This document shows, piece by piece, positions 44,897 to 53,784 of a stretch of DNA of 64,000 nt. Every line of letters begins with the position of its first letter. Position 1 is the stretch's first letter. The position numbers were made by a program, and so were the translations under genes. The notes below the pieces were generated by a model, which did not search any database, was not told where the DNA came from, and worked only from the letters and a program-made list of their open reading frames with translations. This stretch comes from CBDEGU01 sp965238045 (GTDB lineage Bacteria; Acidobacteriota; Terriglobia; Bryobacterales; UBA6623). The stretch covers positions 992,001 to 1,056,000 of the forward strand of contig CBDEGU010000012.1 in the NCBI GenBank assembly GCA_965238045.1, read 5' to 3'.

Positions 44897-45289
44897 ATGC
44901 ACAGCCAGCGGCTGTTAGATCATTTCCAGAATCCTCGCAATGCCGGCGAGATCGAAGAGCCCGATGTAATGGTCGAGGTGTCGAACCCGATTTGCGGCGA
45001 CATTCTGCGCCTGACTGCCCATCTGGATCAGGGCCGTATCAAGCGGCTGCGCTACAAAACGCGCGGCTGCACGGCAGCGATTGCCGTTGGCTCGGCATTG
45101 ACGGAATTGCTGCTCGGGCGTTCGGCGGAAGAAGCAGCGGCGCTGAACCGCGAGCAGGTAGAGGAAGCGGTCGGCGGCCTGGCGAACGAATCGAAACACG
45201 CCGCGGTGCTGGCGCTCGACGCCGTCAAGGAACTGCTCAAGAAGATCAAGGAGTCGGCGTCGAGCCCGACTTCTGCCACGGGCTGCTAG
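44897..45289 (+). CDS. IscU/NifU-like iron-sulfur cluster assembly scaffold
   Basis: This 130-aa protein matches the IscU/SufU/NifU-N fold: LLDHFQNPRNAGEIEEPD, NPICGDILRL (C33) and YKTRGCTAAIAVGSALTELL (C58). The third cluster ligand of the family, normally Cys after His in the 'HC' motif, is replaced: the sequence is ESKHAAVLALDAVK (H101, A102). A C-terminal Cys130 could be an alternative ligand. The family assembles 2Fe-2S clusters for transfer. Whether this variant still binds a cluster is uncertain. It overlaps the minus-strand pgsA gene tail to tail by 4 bases. Confidence 0.88.
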   Translation: MHSQRLLDHFQNPRNAGEIEEPDVMVEVSNPICGDILRLTAHLDQGRIKRLRYKTRGCTAAIAVGSALTELLLGRSAEEAAALNREQVEEAVGGLANESKHAAVLALDAVKELLKKIKESASSPTSATGC

Positions 45290-45915
45290 GTCGCCAGGTC
45301 CTTGCGCCTCTTGCGGAGCACCAGCAGGTCTGGCGAGGATTCGCTGGCGGGTTCGGGAGCTTGGTCGAGTCTGCCCCAGAATTCACGAAAATATTCGATC
45401 ATCGATACGATAGCGAACAAGACCACGCACCACACCGAGACGTAGGCCAGCTCTCTGAGCATTCCCGTCGCCGGCGCGACCAGCAACAGGCAGACCGAAA
45501 TCACCTGGACAAACATCTTCGTCTTGCCGAGATCGCTGACGCTAATCTGGTAGCCTTCCGCGCTGGCCATGCTTCGCAGGCCCGAAACGGCGAACTCGCG
45601 GCCGATGATGATCACGACCATCCAGGCCGGTACGCGGCCCAACTCCACCAGAGAAATAAAAGCCGCCGAGATCAGCAGCTTGTCGGCCACCGGGTCGAGC
45701 AGTTTCCCAAGCATCGTCACCTGGCGGCGGCGGCGCGCAATGTATCCGTCGAGCAGGTCGGTGCTCGCGGCGGCGAGGAAAATCGAAAGCGCCAGCCATT
45801 CCCTGGTAAGCGTGAAAGCGCCCAAATCCAGCTCCACATTCCGGCGGAGCATGACCGCCAGCAATAGCGGTACGAAGAAGATCCGCAACACGGTGAGGGC
45901 GTTGGGGAGATTCAT
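45286..45915 (-). CDS. pgsA: CDP-diacylglycerol-glycerol-3-phosphate 3-phosphatidyltransferase
   Basis: This 209-aa integral membrane enzyme makes phosphatidylglycerophosphate, the first step of phosphatidylglycerol synthesis. It starts MNLPNALTVLRIFFVPLLLA. It carries the CDP-alcohol phosphotransferase signature D-G-x2-A-R-x8-G-x3-D-x3-D in TDLLDGYIARRRRQVTMLG followed by KLLDPVADK. About six membrane helices are predicted. The C-terminal 25 residues are charged and cytosolic. The length is normal. It converges with the IscU-like gene and is transcribed alone. Confidence 0.96.
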   Translation of the reverse strand: MNLPNALTVLRIFFVPLLLAVMLRRNVELDLGAFTLTREWLALSIFLAAASTDLLDGYIARRRRQVTMLGKLLDPVADKLLISAAFISLVELGRVPAWMVVIIIGREFAVSGLRSMASAEGYQISVSDLGKTKMFVQVISVCLLLVAPATGMLRELAYVSVWCVVLFAIVSMIEYFREFWGRLDQAPEPASESSPDLLVLRKRRKDLAT

Positions 45916-46082
45916 GAGATTCGCTTCACGCGCCCGAAGCGACTCCCGGCGCGAAGAGTCGTACGTTTAGACTACTATAATTCACCGGGAACCGGGGGGA
46001 GGAATATCCTGTTCTCCGTTCAAAGCGACCGCACCGCCAGCAAGTTCCACGATTGCCAGCCGGCTGCGCTAAGCTGGCTTGC

Positions 46083-47525
46083 ATGGCCGACCCAGACAAG
46101 GTCAACCAGCGCATGCGGAGCGACTGGGATGAGAGAGCGCGCCTGGACGCGCGTTTTTTCGTCGCTTTTGGGCGCCGCGGCCAAACGAGAGAGGAATTCT
46201 TGGCGACCGCCGGCGAGGTGCTCCATGCCCTCCGGGCGGAGTTCCCGCGGCTGGGTTCGGCGGCTGAGAGAAAACGGCTCACGGCGCTCGAAATCGGCTG
46301 CGGCCCCGGCCGGCTGATGCTGCCTCTTAGCGAGGACTTCGGCCGCCTGCTGGGCTTCGACGTCTCGGGTGAAATGGTGCGGCTGGCGCGGGAAAACTTG
46401 GCTGGCGCCGCCAACGCCGAGGCACGCCAGAATAGCGGCGCGGATTTGTCCGGAGTCGAAAACGAGTCCGTCGACTTTTGCTATTCCTATGCCGTGTTTC
46501 AGCACATTCCCGACAAGGAAATTATCTGGAACTATGTTCGCGAAGCGCGCCGGGTGCTCAAGACCGGGGGGCTGCTGCGGTTTCAATGCAACGGGCTGCC
46601 GGGCCGGCGCCAAGACAGCAACCCGGCGCCGGTCCGAGGCTGGTCGTCGCGAGCGGCGAGCGCGGCCCCGGTCGCGGACCCGGCGCCGGAAGTCCCGGCT
46701 CACGAGCCCGATACCTGGCACGGTGTGAGCTTCCGTCCGGAAGAGATTGCGGCATTTGCCGAACGCGAAGACTTGCAGTTGCTCGCCATGGACCGCTTCG
46801 ACACGCAGTACATGTGGATCACGGCCCGCAAGCCGAAACCCGGCTGGCGGTCGCCGGCGGCGGCGGCACGGCGCGCAAGGATTGTTCGCGTGACCGACAC
46901 CTTTACCGCGGACGCCGTCGTCGCGGCGAGCGCGCGCTACGCAAGTGCTTCGGTATGGGCGATCGATTTGCCCGCGGACTCGGATCTGAACCGCCTGCGT
47001 GTGTGTATCGACGGCGACCAGGTCGCGCCATGCTTCATCGGCAAGCACACGGCCGGGAACCCGACCCAGGTGAACGTCTATTTGCCGCCCGGCGTGCGCA
47101 CCGGAATCGTGCCTGTACAGCTTGTGCTCGACGGTCGTCTCCTTTCCCAAGAGGCGCCTATGCGCGTCATGGCGCCGGGACCTCTCGTGCCCCGCTTTCT
47201 GGGATTAAGTGACGCCGTCAATCTGCTCTCGCGGACTTCGATCGAAACGCGGGCGGTAAAGCTTCAGATCGAAGAGGTCCACCTTGACGGTCCGGACGAG
47301 GTTCTGGACGCGTTTCAGGCGCGGATCGGCGATCGTCTCGTCGAAAGCGTTGAGGCGAGATGCCTCGATCCGGTCTCGAGGTTGTACGGATTTGACCTCT
47401 CGATCCCTGCCGGCATGCCGCCGGGCAAGTACTCGCTGGAGATACGTCTGGGCTCCCGGCGGTTTGAGCCGGCCGAGATTCAGATTGCGGATGTTTCTCC
47501 CGCCGGCGCGAGCCCAACCGCCTAG
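46083..47525 (+). CDS. SAM-dependent methyltransferase fused to a TIGR03437-like domain
   Basis: This 480-aa product starts at ATG 46083. Residues 1-220 are a class I methyltransferase: TALEIGCGPGRLMLPLSEDF, GRLLGFDVSGEMVRLAREN, YAVFQHIPDKEIIWNYVREA and RRVLKTGGLLRFQCNG. The C-terminal 200 residues are Ig-like and resemble the Solibacter-type TIGR03437 domain, for example GNPTQVNVYLPPGVRTG and VPVQLVLDGRLLS, with a second related module (IEEVHLDGPDEVLDAF). TIGR03437 modules normally sit at the C-terminus of secreted proteins. Fusing one to a SAM enzyme without a signal peptide is unusual. The methyl acceptor is unknown. Confidence 0.88.
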   Translation: MADPDKVNQRMRSDWDERARLDARFFVAFGRRGQTREEFLATAGEVLHALRAEFPRLGSAAERKRLTALEIGCGPGRLMLPLSEDFGRLLGFDVSGEMVRLARENLAGAANAEARQNSGADLSGVENESVDFCYSYAVFQHIPDKEIIWNYVREARRVLKTGGLLRFQCNGLPGRRQDSNPAPVRGWSSRAASAAPVADPAPEVPAHEPDTWHGVSFRPEEIAAFAEREDLQLLAMDRFDTQYMWITARKPKPGWRSPAAAARRARIVRVTDTFTADAVVAASARYASASVWAIDLPADSDLNRLRVCIDGDQVAPCFIGKHTAGNPTQVNVYLPPGVRTGIVPVQLVLDGRLLSQEAPMRVMAPGPLVPRFLGLSDAVNLLSRTSIETRAVKLQIEEVHLDGPDEVLDAFQARIGDRLVESVEARCLDPVSRLYGFDLSIPAGMPPGKYSLEIRLGSRRFEPAEIQIADVSPAGASPTA

Positions 47526-47629
47526 ACGTAACCTCGAAGGTGCGTCCGAATCTCTCCAGTAGCCGGCGATTCCCGGCTCGATTTCCCGGTTTGGTTGCAC
47601 TTCGGCGTCCCATAGGCTACAAGGTGGGA

Positions 47630-49549
47630 ATGCCCCGGTCGCGCGGCCCGCTGAGCCTGTCGTTCTTTTCGTTCCGGTCCCATTCTGGATATGACCTTCT
47701 GGTGAAGGACCGCGTACTAGAGCGGGTTCGCCGGCTCGACAAGAAAGCGCGTGAAAAAGGATTGGCTTCACTGCAACCGAAGAGCGACCCGTTGATCAGG
47801 ATCGGGACCGAGCAAGATGAAGCGGGCCGCGTGACCAAGAACGGCTACGGCGTGTTCCATCTCCCCTGGCTGGCGGAGCAGAACCCGCAATGGCCGGAGA
47901 TGATAGTCCGAGAGGTGGATGAGCTTCGAGCGGGCATCCGCGAGGCGCACGGCGTGGGGCTCAAGTACCTCATCTGGGCCGGGATGGGAGGTTCGGCCGA
48001 GGACAAAGTGTTCTATCAGTCCGCGGGCCTGCTGCGGCGCAAGGTTCGGACGTATATTCTGGATTCGGCCGACCCGGCGAAGCTTCAGGCGATCCTGGCG
48101 CACATGGAAAAGGCTGAGAAGGGCTCGCTGGCACAAGCCTTGCGAAAATGCCTGGTCGTGGGCATGGCCATGGGCATGACCTCTTACGAGCCGGTGTTGA
48201 ACCTGGAAAAGCTCGACGGGATATATCAAAAACTAAAAATCTCCAATCGCTCGAATTTCATCTACATGACCTTGCCGGGATCGATTCTTGACCGCTTTGC
48301 CTCCAAGCGGGGGTTTCGGCGGGTCGAGCTGCAGCCGGACGGCGGTAATGCGACGGCTGGGCGTCATAGCGGTCCGTTAACGCGCGGAAGTCTCTACCCG
48401 CTGGCGCTGAATGGCAACGATCTCACCGCCTGGATGCGGGCCGCGTTGCTGACCGATTCGCAAACCGGCGCGGCCTTGCAGCTCGCCGGATTTATTCAAT
48501 CCAACGCCGAGAGCGGCAGAGACAAGGTGACATTGTTTCCGCCGCAATCGTGGAATGGAGGCGCCGTATGGACCAAACAGAATTTTGAAGAGAGTTTGGG
48601 AAAGAGCGAAACGATCGGCGTCAAGCTTGTTATTCAGGAACGCCTGAAATTAGTCAACTATTGGCCGCCCAAGGAAGAGCGCCAGGATCGCTGTTTTCTG
48701 GTGGTGAACGTGGAGGGCGAGCGAAATTTGGATGAGGCGAAGCTCGCCGCCCTGCGGCGCGCCCGCTACCCGCTGGCGGTTCTGAATCTGAGCGGCGAGG
48801 CCGCGCTGGCCCGCTATATGCAGTTCATTCATTACACGGTGTTCGGCTTAGCCTGCCTGCGGAACATGAATTTCGTAACCCAGCCCAGCGTGGAACTCTA
48901 CAAGGAAATCGCCGCTGAGATCGATAAACAGGCGCGGCGGAGGGGCGGAATCGAGCAGACCAGAGCTTGGAAGGCGTTCGCCGAGTCTGACCGCCGCATC
49001 CAGTGGCGGGGAGGCCTGAGCGTGAGTTTCGACTCGCTCGAAGCTCTCGGCTTGCTCGAGGACGCCGACCTGCAAGCAGAGAACGGAAATGCCGCCGCGG
49101 TGTACGCGCGGGTGCTTGAGCGCCTGGCCGGGCAGGGCAGGGTCAGCTACGGCGAACTCACCTTCTTCGGCGACACGCGCTATCACGGGGCCGGACGCCG
49201 GCTGCGCCGTGTGCTGGACTCGGCGGCGGAAGCGGTCTTCCGCTCACGGATGAAAATGGCGGCCGACGTCTATGAAGGACCGGCGATGAACCACTCCTAT
49301 CACGAGATGATCATAGGCTACGGACGCGGTTTCAGTACGATCCTGCTGGCCGAGAAACAGGCTAGCATCAAGAGGGTGGGCTACACGGCGGACTATCATC
49401 GGGCGCAGTGGCTGGCGACGCAGCATGCCTTGCGCCGGCGCGGCCGCGCGGTCGTCGGCATGACCGTGCGGGATCTCTCGGAGAAGAGCCGCCAGACCGT
49501 CAAGGAATTCTTCACCGAAGTCGCCCGCCGGCTTCCCAAGAGACCCTAG
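47630..49549 (+). CDS. pgi: Glucose-6-phosphate isomerase-like protein
   Basis: This 639-aa protein has SIS/PGI-type signatures: YLIWAGMGGSAEDKVFYQS (residues about 123-141) and, in the C-terminal half, TRYHGAGRRLRRVLDSAAEA. It also has PPQSWNGGAVWTKQNFEESL in the middle. PGI interconverts glucose-6-phosphate and fructose-6-phosphate in glycolysis. It is about 90 residues longer than E. coli PGI and diverged at the C-terminus (NHSYHEMIIGYGRGFSTILL), so a PGI-like isomerase with different specificity is possible. I chose ATG 47630 because AAGGTGG precedes it. It is followed by a tiny membrane-protein gene. Confidence 0.82.
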   Translation: MPRSRGPLSLSFFSFRSHSGYDLLVKDRVLERVRRLDKKAREKGLASLQPKSDPLIRIGTEQDEAGRVTKNGYGVFHLPWLAEQNPQWPEMIVREVDELRAGIREAHGVGLKYLIWAGMGGSAEDKVFYQSAGLLRRKVRTYILDSADPAKLQAILAHMEKAEKGSLAQALRKCLVVGMAMGMTSYEPVLNLEKLDGIYQKLKISNRSNFIYMTLPGSILDRFASKRGFRRVELQPDGGNATAGRHSGPLTRGSLYPLALNGNDLTAWMRAALLTDSQTGAALQLAGFIQSNAESGRDKVTLFPPQSWNGGAVWTKQNFEESLGKSETIGVKLVIQERLKLVNYWPPKEERQDRCFLVVNVEGERNLDEAKLAALRRARYPLAVLNLSGEAALARYMQFIHYTVFGLACLRNMNFVTQPSVELYKEIAAEIDKQARRRGGIEQTRAWKAFAESDRRIQWRGGLSVSFDSLEALGLLEDADLQAENGNAAAVYARVLERLAGQGRVSYGELTFFGDTRYHGAGRRLRRVLDSAAEAVFRSRMKMAADVYEGPAMNHSYHEMIIGYGRGFSTILLAEKQASIKRVGYTADYHRAQWLATQHALRRRGRAVVGMTVRDLSEKSRQTVKEFFTEVARRLPKRP

Positions 49550-49562
49550 CAGCTCGTGGCGG

Positions 49563-49703
49563 ATGACCATGACCAAAATGAAACTCGCTCGCGGCAAGAA
49601 AAAAGAGGCGCCCCCAAATGTCGGAGCGTTCGGATGCATCTCGGCGATCGTTCTGCTGCTGGCGCTGTTTATTTGGCTCTTCTGGGCGGCGCTTCGTCCT
49701 TGA
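49563..49703 (+). CDS. Small single-pass membrane protein
   Basis: This 46-aa protein has a basic N-terminus (MTMTKMKLARGKKKEAPP). One hydrophobic helix follows (about 24-42; CISAIVLLLALFIWLFWAAL). It lies 13 bases after the PGI-like gene and is probably translated from the same mRNA. A second ATG at 49569 is equally possible. No family is recognised, and small single-helix proteins often regulate larger membrane complexes. Confidence 0.6.
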   Translation: MTMTKMKLARGKKKEAPPNVGAFGCISAIVLLLALFIWLFWAALRP

Positions 49704-49752
49704 GCGCGACCCTCGCGCACCGGCTCCGCTGAGAAGCTGGCGCATCCGGCCA

Positions 49753-50313
49753 TCATTTCAAGAAGGGCAGCATCTGCTTGAATTCGGGACGCCGGCTGTT
49801 CTGAAGCAATTCGTAGATGGCCATTTCCGTGGACGAAATCACCACGCCGGCTCCCCGCATGCGTTCTCTTCCCAGTTCCGCGTTGGCCCGAGATCTCGAC
49901 CCGGTGGCGTCGCTGGCAAGATGGACGTTGTAGCCCTCCTCGCGCATTCCCAGAGCCGTCTGCATTACGCAGATGTGTGCCTCGACGCCGCACAAGAGAA
50001 CGGCGCCGCCAGACGGGAGGACATCGGAGAGCCTCTGGCGAAACACCGCGTCGCCCATGCAGCCGAAACAGACTTTGTCGATGGGCTCGTGGTCCAGCAA
50101 CTCGGCGATGCCGGTAACGGTCGCGCCGAGCCCCTTTTCATACTGCGTGGTCGCCAGCACGGGCATGGACAAGATGGCCGCCAGACGGAGCAGTTTCCTC
50201 GTATTCTCGATGACCGCCTCGCGCCCATCAATTGCCGGCATCAGCTTCTCCTGAAGGTCCGCCACCAGCAGCGCGGTGGAGTCAGGGCGAATAGGTAAAT
50301 GCAATTCGGACAT
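49753..50313 (-). CDS. Isochorismatase-family cysteine hydrolase
   Basis: This 186-aa protein matches the isochorismatase-like hydrolase superfamily. Catalytic positions are D19 (TALLVADLQEKLMP), K80 (DKVCFGC) and Cys115 in CGVEAHICVMQTALGM. The fold is an alpha/beta Rossmann-like hydrolase. Members act on isochorismate, nicotinamide, N-carbamoyl compounds or similar amides. The pattern of the residues does not let me pick a substrate; the sequence is closest to the YcaC/isochorismatase-like branch. It is transcribed convergently to the PGI-like gene and alone. Confidence 0.9.
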   Translation of the reverse strand: MSELHLPIRPDSTALLVADLQEKLMPAIDGREAVIENTRKLLRLAAILSMPVLATTQYEKGLGATVTGIAELLDHEPIDKVCFGCMGDAVFRQRLSDVLPSGGAVLLCGVEAHICVMQTALGMREEGYNVHLASDATGSRSRANAELGRERMRGAGVVISSTEMAIYELLQNSRRPEFKQMLPFLK

Positions 50314-50572
50314 GAGCCGATTCTATAAGATGAGACCCGGAGCTGCTGTCCAGCCCGGGTCCGGCCCGCACCGGGCCGGACCTCCCGTATCTGGCATCCA
50401 TCGGGCAGTACGGCGGTGTCGTACCAGATGACATCAGTACGCTGGACCGTCCGATGTGAAAAAGATAATGTGCAAAAGAGCGGTAAACTAGGGTACCCGG
50501 GAATAGGCTCCAGCGAAGGTTCCGAAATATACTACCTAGGGGAGCAGATCATCCTGGCTGACCTTCGGCGAT

Positions 50573-51676
50573 ATGAATCCTGATTCGACTGACGAGACCA
50601 GGCGGGCCCAAGAGCGTCCCCGCGCCGTTAAGACAATCATCGTATACGTGTCCACGGCGGTGGCGACGTTCAGTGCGATGGTGCTTGCGACCCCGCTGGT
50701 TTCCCAGTCCGAGAACCCGCTTGCAAAGTGGGGATTTGTACTGCTTTTCGCGGCCCTGCTGATCAACCTCGAATATCTTTACCGGATCCACAAGGCCACC
50801 AAGAAGAGTCTCGAGGAGCAGGTCGAAGCCCGCACCGGCGAACTGACCAAGGCGAACGAAGAACTGGTCAAGGCGAAGGAGAAGGCCGAAGAAGCCGCTC
50901 ATCTCAAGAGCCAGTTTCTTGCCAACATGAGTCATGAGATCCGCACGCCGATGAATGTGATCATCGGAATGACGGGCCTGGCCCTCGACACTGAACTCAG
51001 CCCGCGGCAACGGAAGTTCCTCGGCATGGTCAAAGGGTCGGCGGATTCGCTGCTGACGATCATTAACGACATTCTGGACTTCTCCAAGATCGAGGCGGGT
51101 AAGCTCAACCTGGAAACATCTCAATTCAAGCTAGCCGAGACGGTGCGGGAGGCGATCGGGGGTCTGGAACTCAGAGCCGAGGAAAAGGGCCTTTCCCTTA
51201 CCTGCGACATCCAACCCGATGTGCCCAAGACGCTGGTTGGTGACGCGGTGCGGCTGCGGCAGATCCTCACGAATTTGACCGATAACGCCATCAAGTTTAC
51301 CGGCCAGGGCGAGGTTCGCATTCTGGCCGAAGTCGGGCAGCTGTCCCAGAGCGAGGTGACGGTAAAATTCGCCGTCACCGATACGGGTATCGGGATTCCA
51401 AAGAGTAAGCAGGAACTTGTTTTCGAGTCGTTCGCGCAGGTCGACGGCTCCCTGACCCGGGAGCATGGCGGTACGGGATTAGGACTCGCCATTTGCAGGC
51501 GACTGGCGGATCTGATGGGGGGCCGCCTGTGGCTGATCAGCGAGGAGGGCATGGGCAGCACGTTCTACTTCACCGTCCGATTCGCCCGCGCTTCACGGGA
51601 TAAGACCCGTGAGACGGCGCCCGCCAGGGTTTCTTCTGGCGAGCCCCCCGATCCCGTCGCTCACAAGTCGGCATGA
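50573..51676 (+). CDS. Hybrid-type-lineage sensor histidine kinase (no receiver domain)
   Basis: This 367-aa kinase has two N-terminal membrane helices (about 20-43 and 53-70). A coiled-coil linker (about 78-112) follows. The HisKA domain carries the H-box [18 protein letters not shown] (H121). The HATPase domain has N box [11 protein letters not shown]1 DTGIGIP, F box and G2 GGTGLGLAI. No sensory PAS, HAMP or extracellular domain is visible; the periplasmic loop is only about 10 residues. It probably phosphorylates a response regulator encoded elsewhere. The last 25 residues are charged and unstructured. Confidence 0.93.
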   Translation: MNPDSTDETRRAQERPRAVKTIIVYVSTAVATFSAMVLATPLVSQSENPLAKWGFVLLFAALLINLEYLYRIHKATKKSLEEQVEARTGELTKANEELVKAKEKAEEAAHLKSQFLANMSHEIRTPMNVIIGMTGLALDTELSPRQRKFLGMVKGSADSLLTIINDILDFSKIEAGKLNLETSQFKLAETVREAIGGLELRAEEKGLSLTCDIQPDVPKTLVGDAVRLRQILTNLTDNAIKFTGQGEVRILAEVGQLSQSEVTVKFAVTDTGIGIPKSKQELVFESFAQVDGSLTREHGGTGLGLAICRRLADLMGGRLWLISEEGMGSTFYFTVRFARASRDKTRETAPARVSSGEPPDPVAHKSA

Positions 51677-51772
51677 AGACGCCGGGAATTCTCGCGATCC
51701 GGCGAAGGTGAATCCTGCCGGGAAACAAGCTTGTTCCCGTTGCGTTATAGTTTCTGTTCTGGAGACCCAACG

Positions 51773-53212
51773 ATGCAGCCACTGCCTCGCACGCCGCCGG
51801 TATCTCTCGTCATAGCCGCCTTGCTGTTCTGGGGTTCGCCGGCCCAGGCGGCCGAGTGGCGTCAGTTTCGCGGACCGAACGGATCCAGCATCGCTGAAAC
51901 AGGCAATTTGCCGGTGGAATTCGGCCCTGAAGACAAGGTTGTGTGGAAGACGCCCGTTCCGCCGGGGCATTCCTCCCCCGTCCTGACCTCCTCCCGCATA
52001 TTTCTGACGGCGAGCGAGGATGAGCGCCTGTTTACGATCTGCCTCGACCGGCGGACGGGGAAGATTCTTTGGCGCCGCGAAGCGCCGCGCCCCCGGCGAG
52101 AGAACTTCCACAAGACCCACGGGCCGGCTTCGCCGACGCCGGTGACCGATGGCGACAACGTCTATGTGTTCTTCGGAGATTTTGGATTGCTCTCCTATGG
52201 TCCCGACGGCAACGAACGCTGGCGCATGCCGCTCGGCCCTTTCAAGAACATCAACGGACACGGTACGTCCCCCATCCTCGCTGGCGGGATGCTGATCCTC
52301 GTCTGTGATCAGGATGCGGGCTCGTTCATGATTGCTCTCGATCCCGGCAACGGGATCGTGAGGTGGAAAGTAGACCGTTTGGATGTGCCGCGAGGTTACG
52401 CGACGCCGGGCGTATTTCATCCCCGGAACGGCAAGCCCCAATTGATCGTGCCGGGCGCGTTCGTCATTATTTCGTACGACTTGGCGACGGGTGAGAAGCT
52501 GTGGTGGGTGAATCGCATGGCCTGGCAGCTAAAATCCGCCCCGGTCATGACCGAGGACACGATTTTCATCAATGCCTGGGAATCCGGGGGCGGAACCATG
52601 CTCCCGCCGTTTTCCGAGTACCTGGCCAGCTACGACGCCAACGGCGACAAGCTGCTTTCTCCGTCCGAACATCCGAATCCGAAACGGCGGGAGCCGCGAT
52701 CGTGGACCGAGCTTGATCTGGATGATGACGGCTTCGTCAATCAGCGCGAGTGGAAGTTATGGCGTATGCGGCGCGCGAACGAGAACAGTTTGGTGGCGAT
52801 TCGTCCGGGAAACGCCCGGGGTGACATCACCGACTCGCACGTGCTGTGGCGATACCGCAAGTCCCTGCCCAACACCCCGTCGCCACTGCTCTATGACGGT
52901 GTGCTCTATCTCGCGAAAGACGGCGGCATCGTCACGAGCCTCGACCCTGAAACTGGCGCTGTCTTCAAGCAGGCCCGCATCAGGGAAGCGATCGACAGAT
53001 ACTGGGCCTCTCCCGTCGCTGGAGACGGCAAGATGTATCTGACCAGCGAGGCCTGCCAGGTCACCGTGCTGAAACCGGACCGGCAGTGGGAAGTGCTGGC
53101 CGTCAACGTCGTCGGCGAATTGTGCCTGGCCACGCCGGCCATCGCCGGCGGGCGGATCTACCTCCGCACCAGCGACACGCTCTACTGTTTCGGAACGGCA
53201 TCGGAACACTGA
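51773..53212 (+). CDS. Secreted PQQ-type beta-propeller protein with an EF-hand pair
   Basis: This 479-aa protein starts at ATG 51773 after GGAG. It has a signal peptide (VSLVIAALLFWGSPAQAAEW) and the typical WRQFRGPNGSS opening of PQQ-binding-like repeat proteins. Blades are marked by 'LDRRTGKILWRREAP', 'LDPGNGIVRWKV' and 'YDLATGEKLWWVN'. Between blades (about 285-330) lie two EF-hand-like loops, DANGDKLLSPSE and DLDDDGFVNQRE, which suggest calcium binding. Such proteins are common in Planctomycetes and Acidobacteria as periplasmic or extracellular factors. No PQQ dehydrogenase catalytic residues are evident. Confidence 0.9.
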   Translation: MQPLPRTPPVSLVIAALLFWGSPAQAAEWRQFRGPNGSSIAETGNLPVEFGPEDKVVWKTPVPPGHSSPVLTSSRIFLTASEDERLFTICLDRRTGKILWRREAPRPRRENFHKTHGPASPTPVTDGDNVYVFFGDFGLLSYGPDGNERWRMPLGPFKNINGHGTSPILAGGMLILVCDQDAGSFMIALDPGNGIVRWKVDRLDVPRGYATPGVFHPRNGKPQLIVPGAFVIISYDLATGEKLWWVNRMAWQLKSAPVMTEDTIFINAWESGGGTMLPPFSEYLASYDANGDKLLSPSEHPNPKRREPRSWTELDLDDDGFVNQREWKLWRMRRANENSLVAIRPGNARGDITDSHVLWRYRKSLPNTPSPLLYDGVLYLAKDGGIVTSLDPETGAVFKQARIREAIDRYWASPVAGDGKMYLTSEACQVTVLKPDRQWEVLAVNVVGELCLATPAIAGGRIYLRTSDTLYCFGTASEH

Positions 53213-53313
53213 ACGGATGCGCCGCCGCGAGGCGGGAGAGAGCGTGCTGGCGAGGCATAGGCGCTTTATGGCTTCAAGACGCGCTAACATAGTGATGCTA
53301 AAAGACTTCTAGA

Positions 53314-53784
53314 TTACTGCACCAGCTCAGATTTGCGAATTGTGGGTGATTTTGTGGGTACCCCGTTGTCATCCGCTTGTGGCTTCGCCGTCGTCATGGA
53401 CTCTACGGCTCGCCGCTTCGCCGCCATTCTAACGTGCGAGTACCGTTCGAGCATCTTGGCGCTCATGTGGCCAGCCAACGCTTTCATGGTGCCTTCGGGA
53501 ACGTCCGCCTCGGTCATCTTCGTAAGCGCCGTGTGGCGCAGGTCGTGAAACCTGCACTTGACACCTGAAGTTCGTAGCGCCGTGTACCACGATTTGTTGA
53601 TACTCAACAGCGGCCGTGTCGGGTCCTTTGGCGCTGGTTGCCCGTGCGGGAATAAGTAGTAGTCCGTTTTCGTGTCACCAAAGCGTTGCGTGAACCATGC
53701 CGCATGCGCCGTCAGAGTATCGAACAATTCCCCAGAAAGCGGTATGACTCTCCCGGTGCCGCTCTTGGTTTTGGATTGCCCCAC
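53314..53784 (-). pseudogene. Tyrosine recombinase C-terminal part, truncated by an IS5/IS903-like element
   Basis: The surviving 157 residues begin VGQSKTKSGTGRVIPLSG and include HDLRHTALTKM, ALAGHMS and LERYSHVRM, the catalytic H-x-x-R, H and Tyr of the integrase family. The frame breaks at 53784, exactly where the IS terminal repeat starts. The N-terminal and first catalytic Arg are lost. The remainder may be stable but cannot recombine. No tRNA is adjacent. Confidence 0.88.

Noticed and set aside
44620..45867. 415-aa plus-strand open frame
   Set aside because: It overlaps the IscU-like gene in another frame and runs antisense to pgsA, with no domain.
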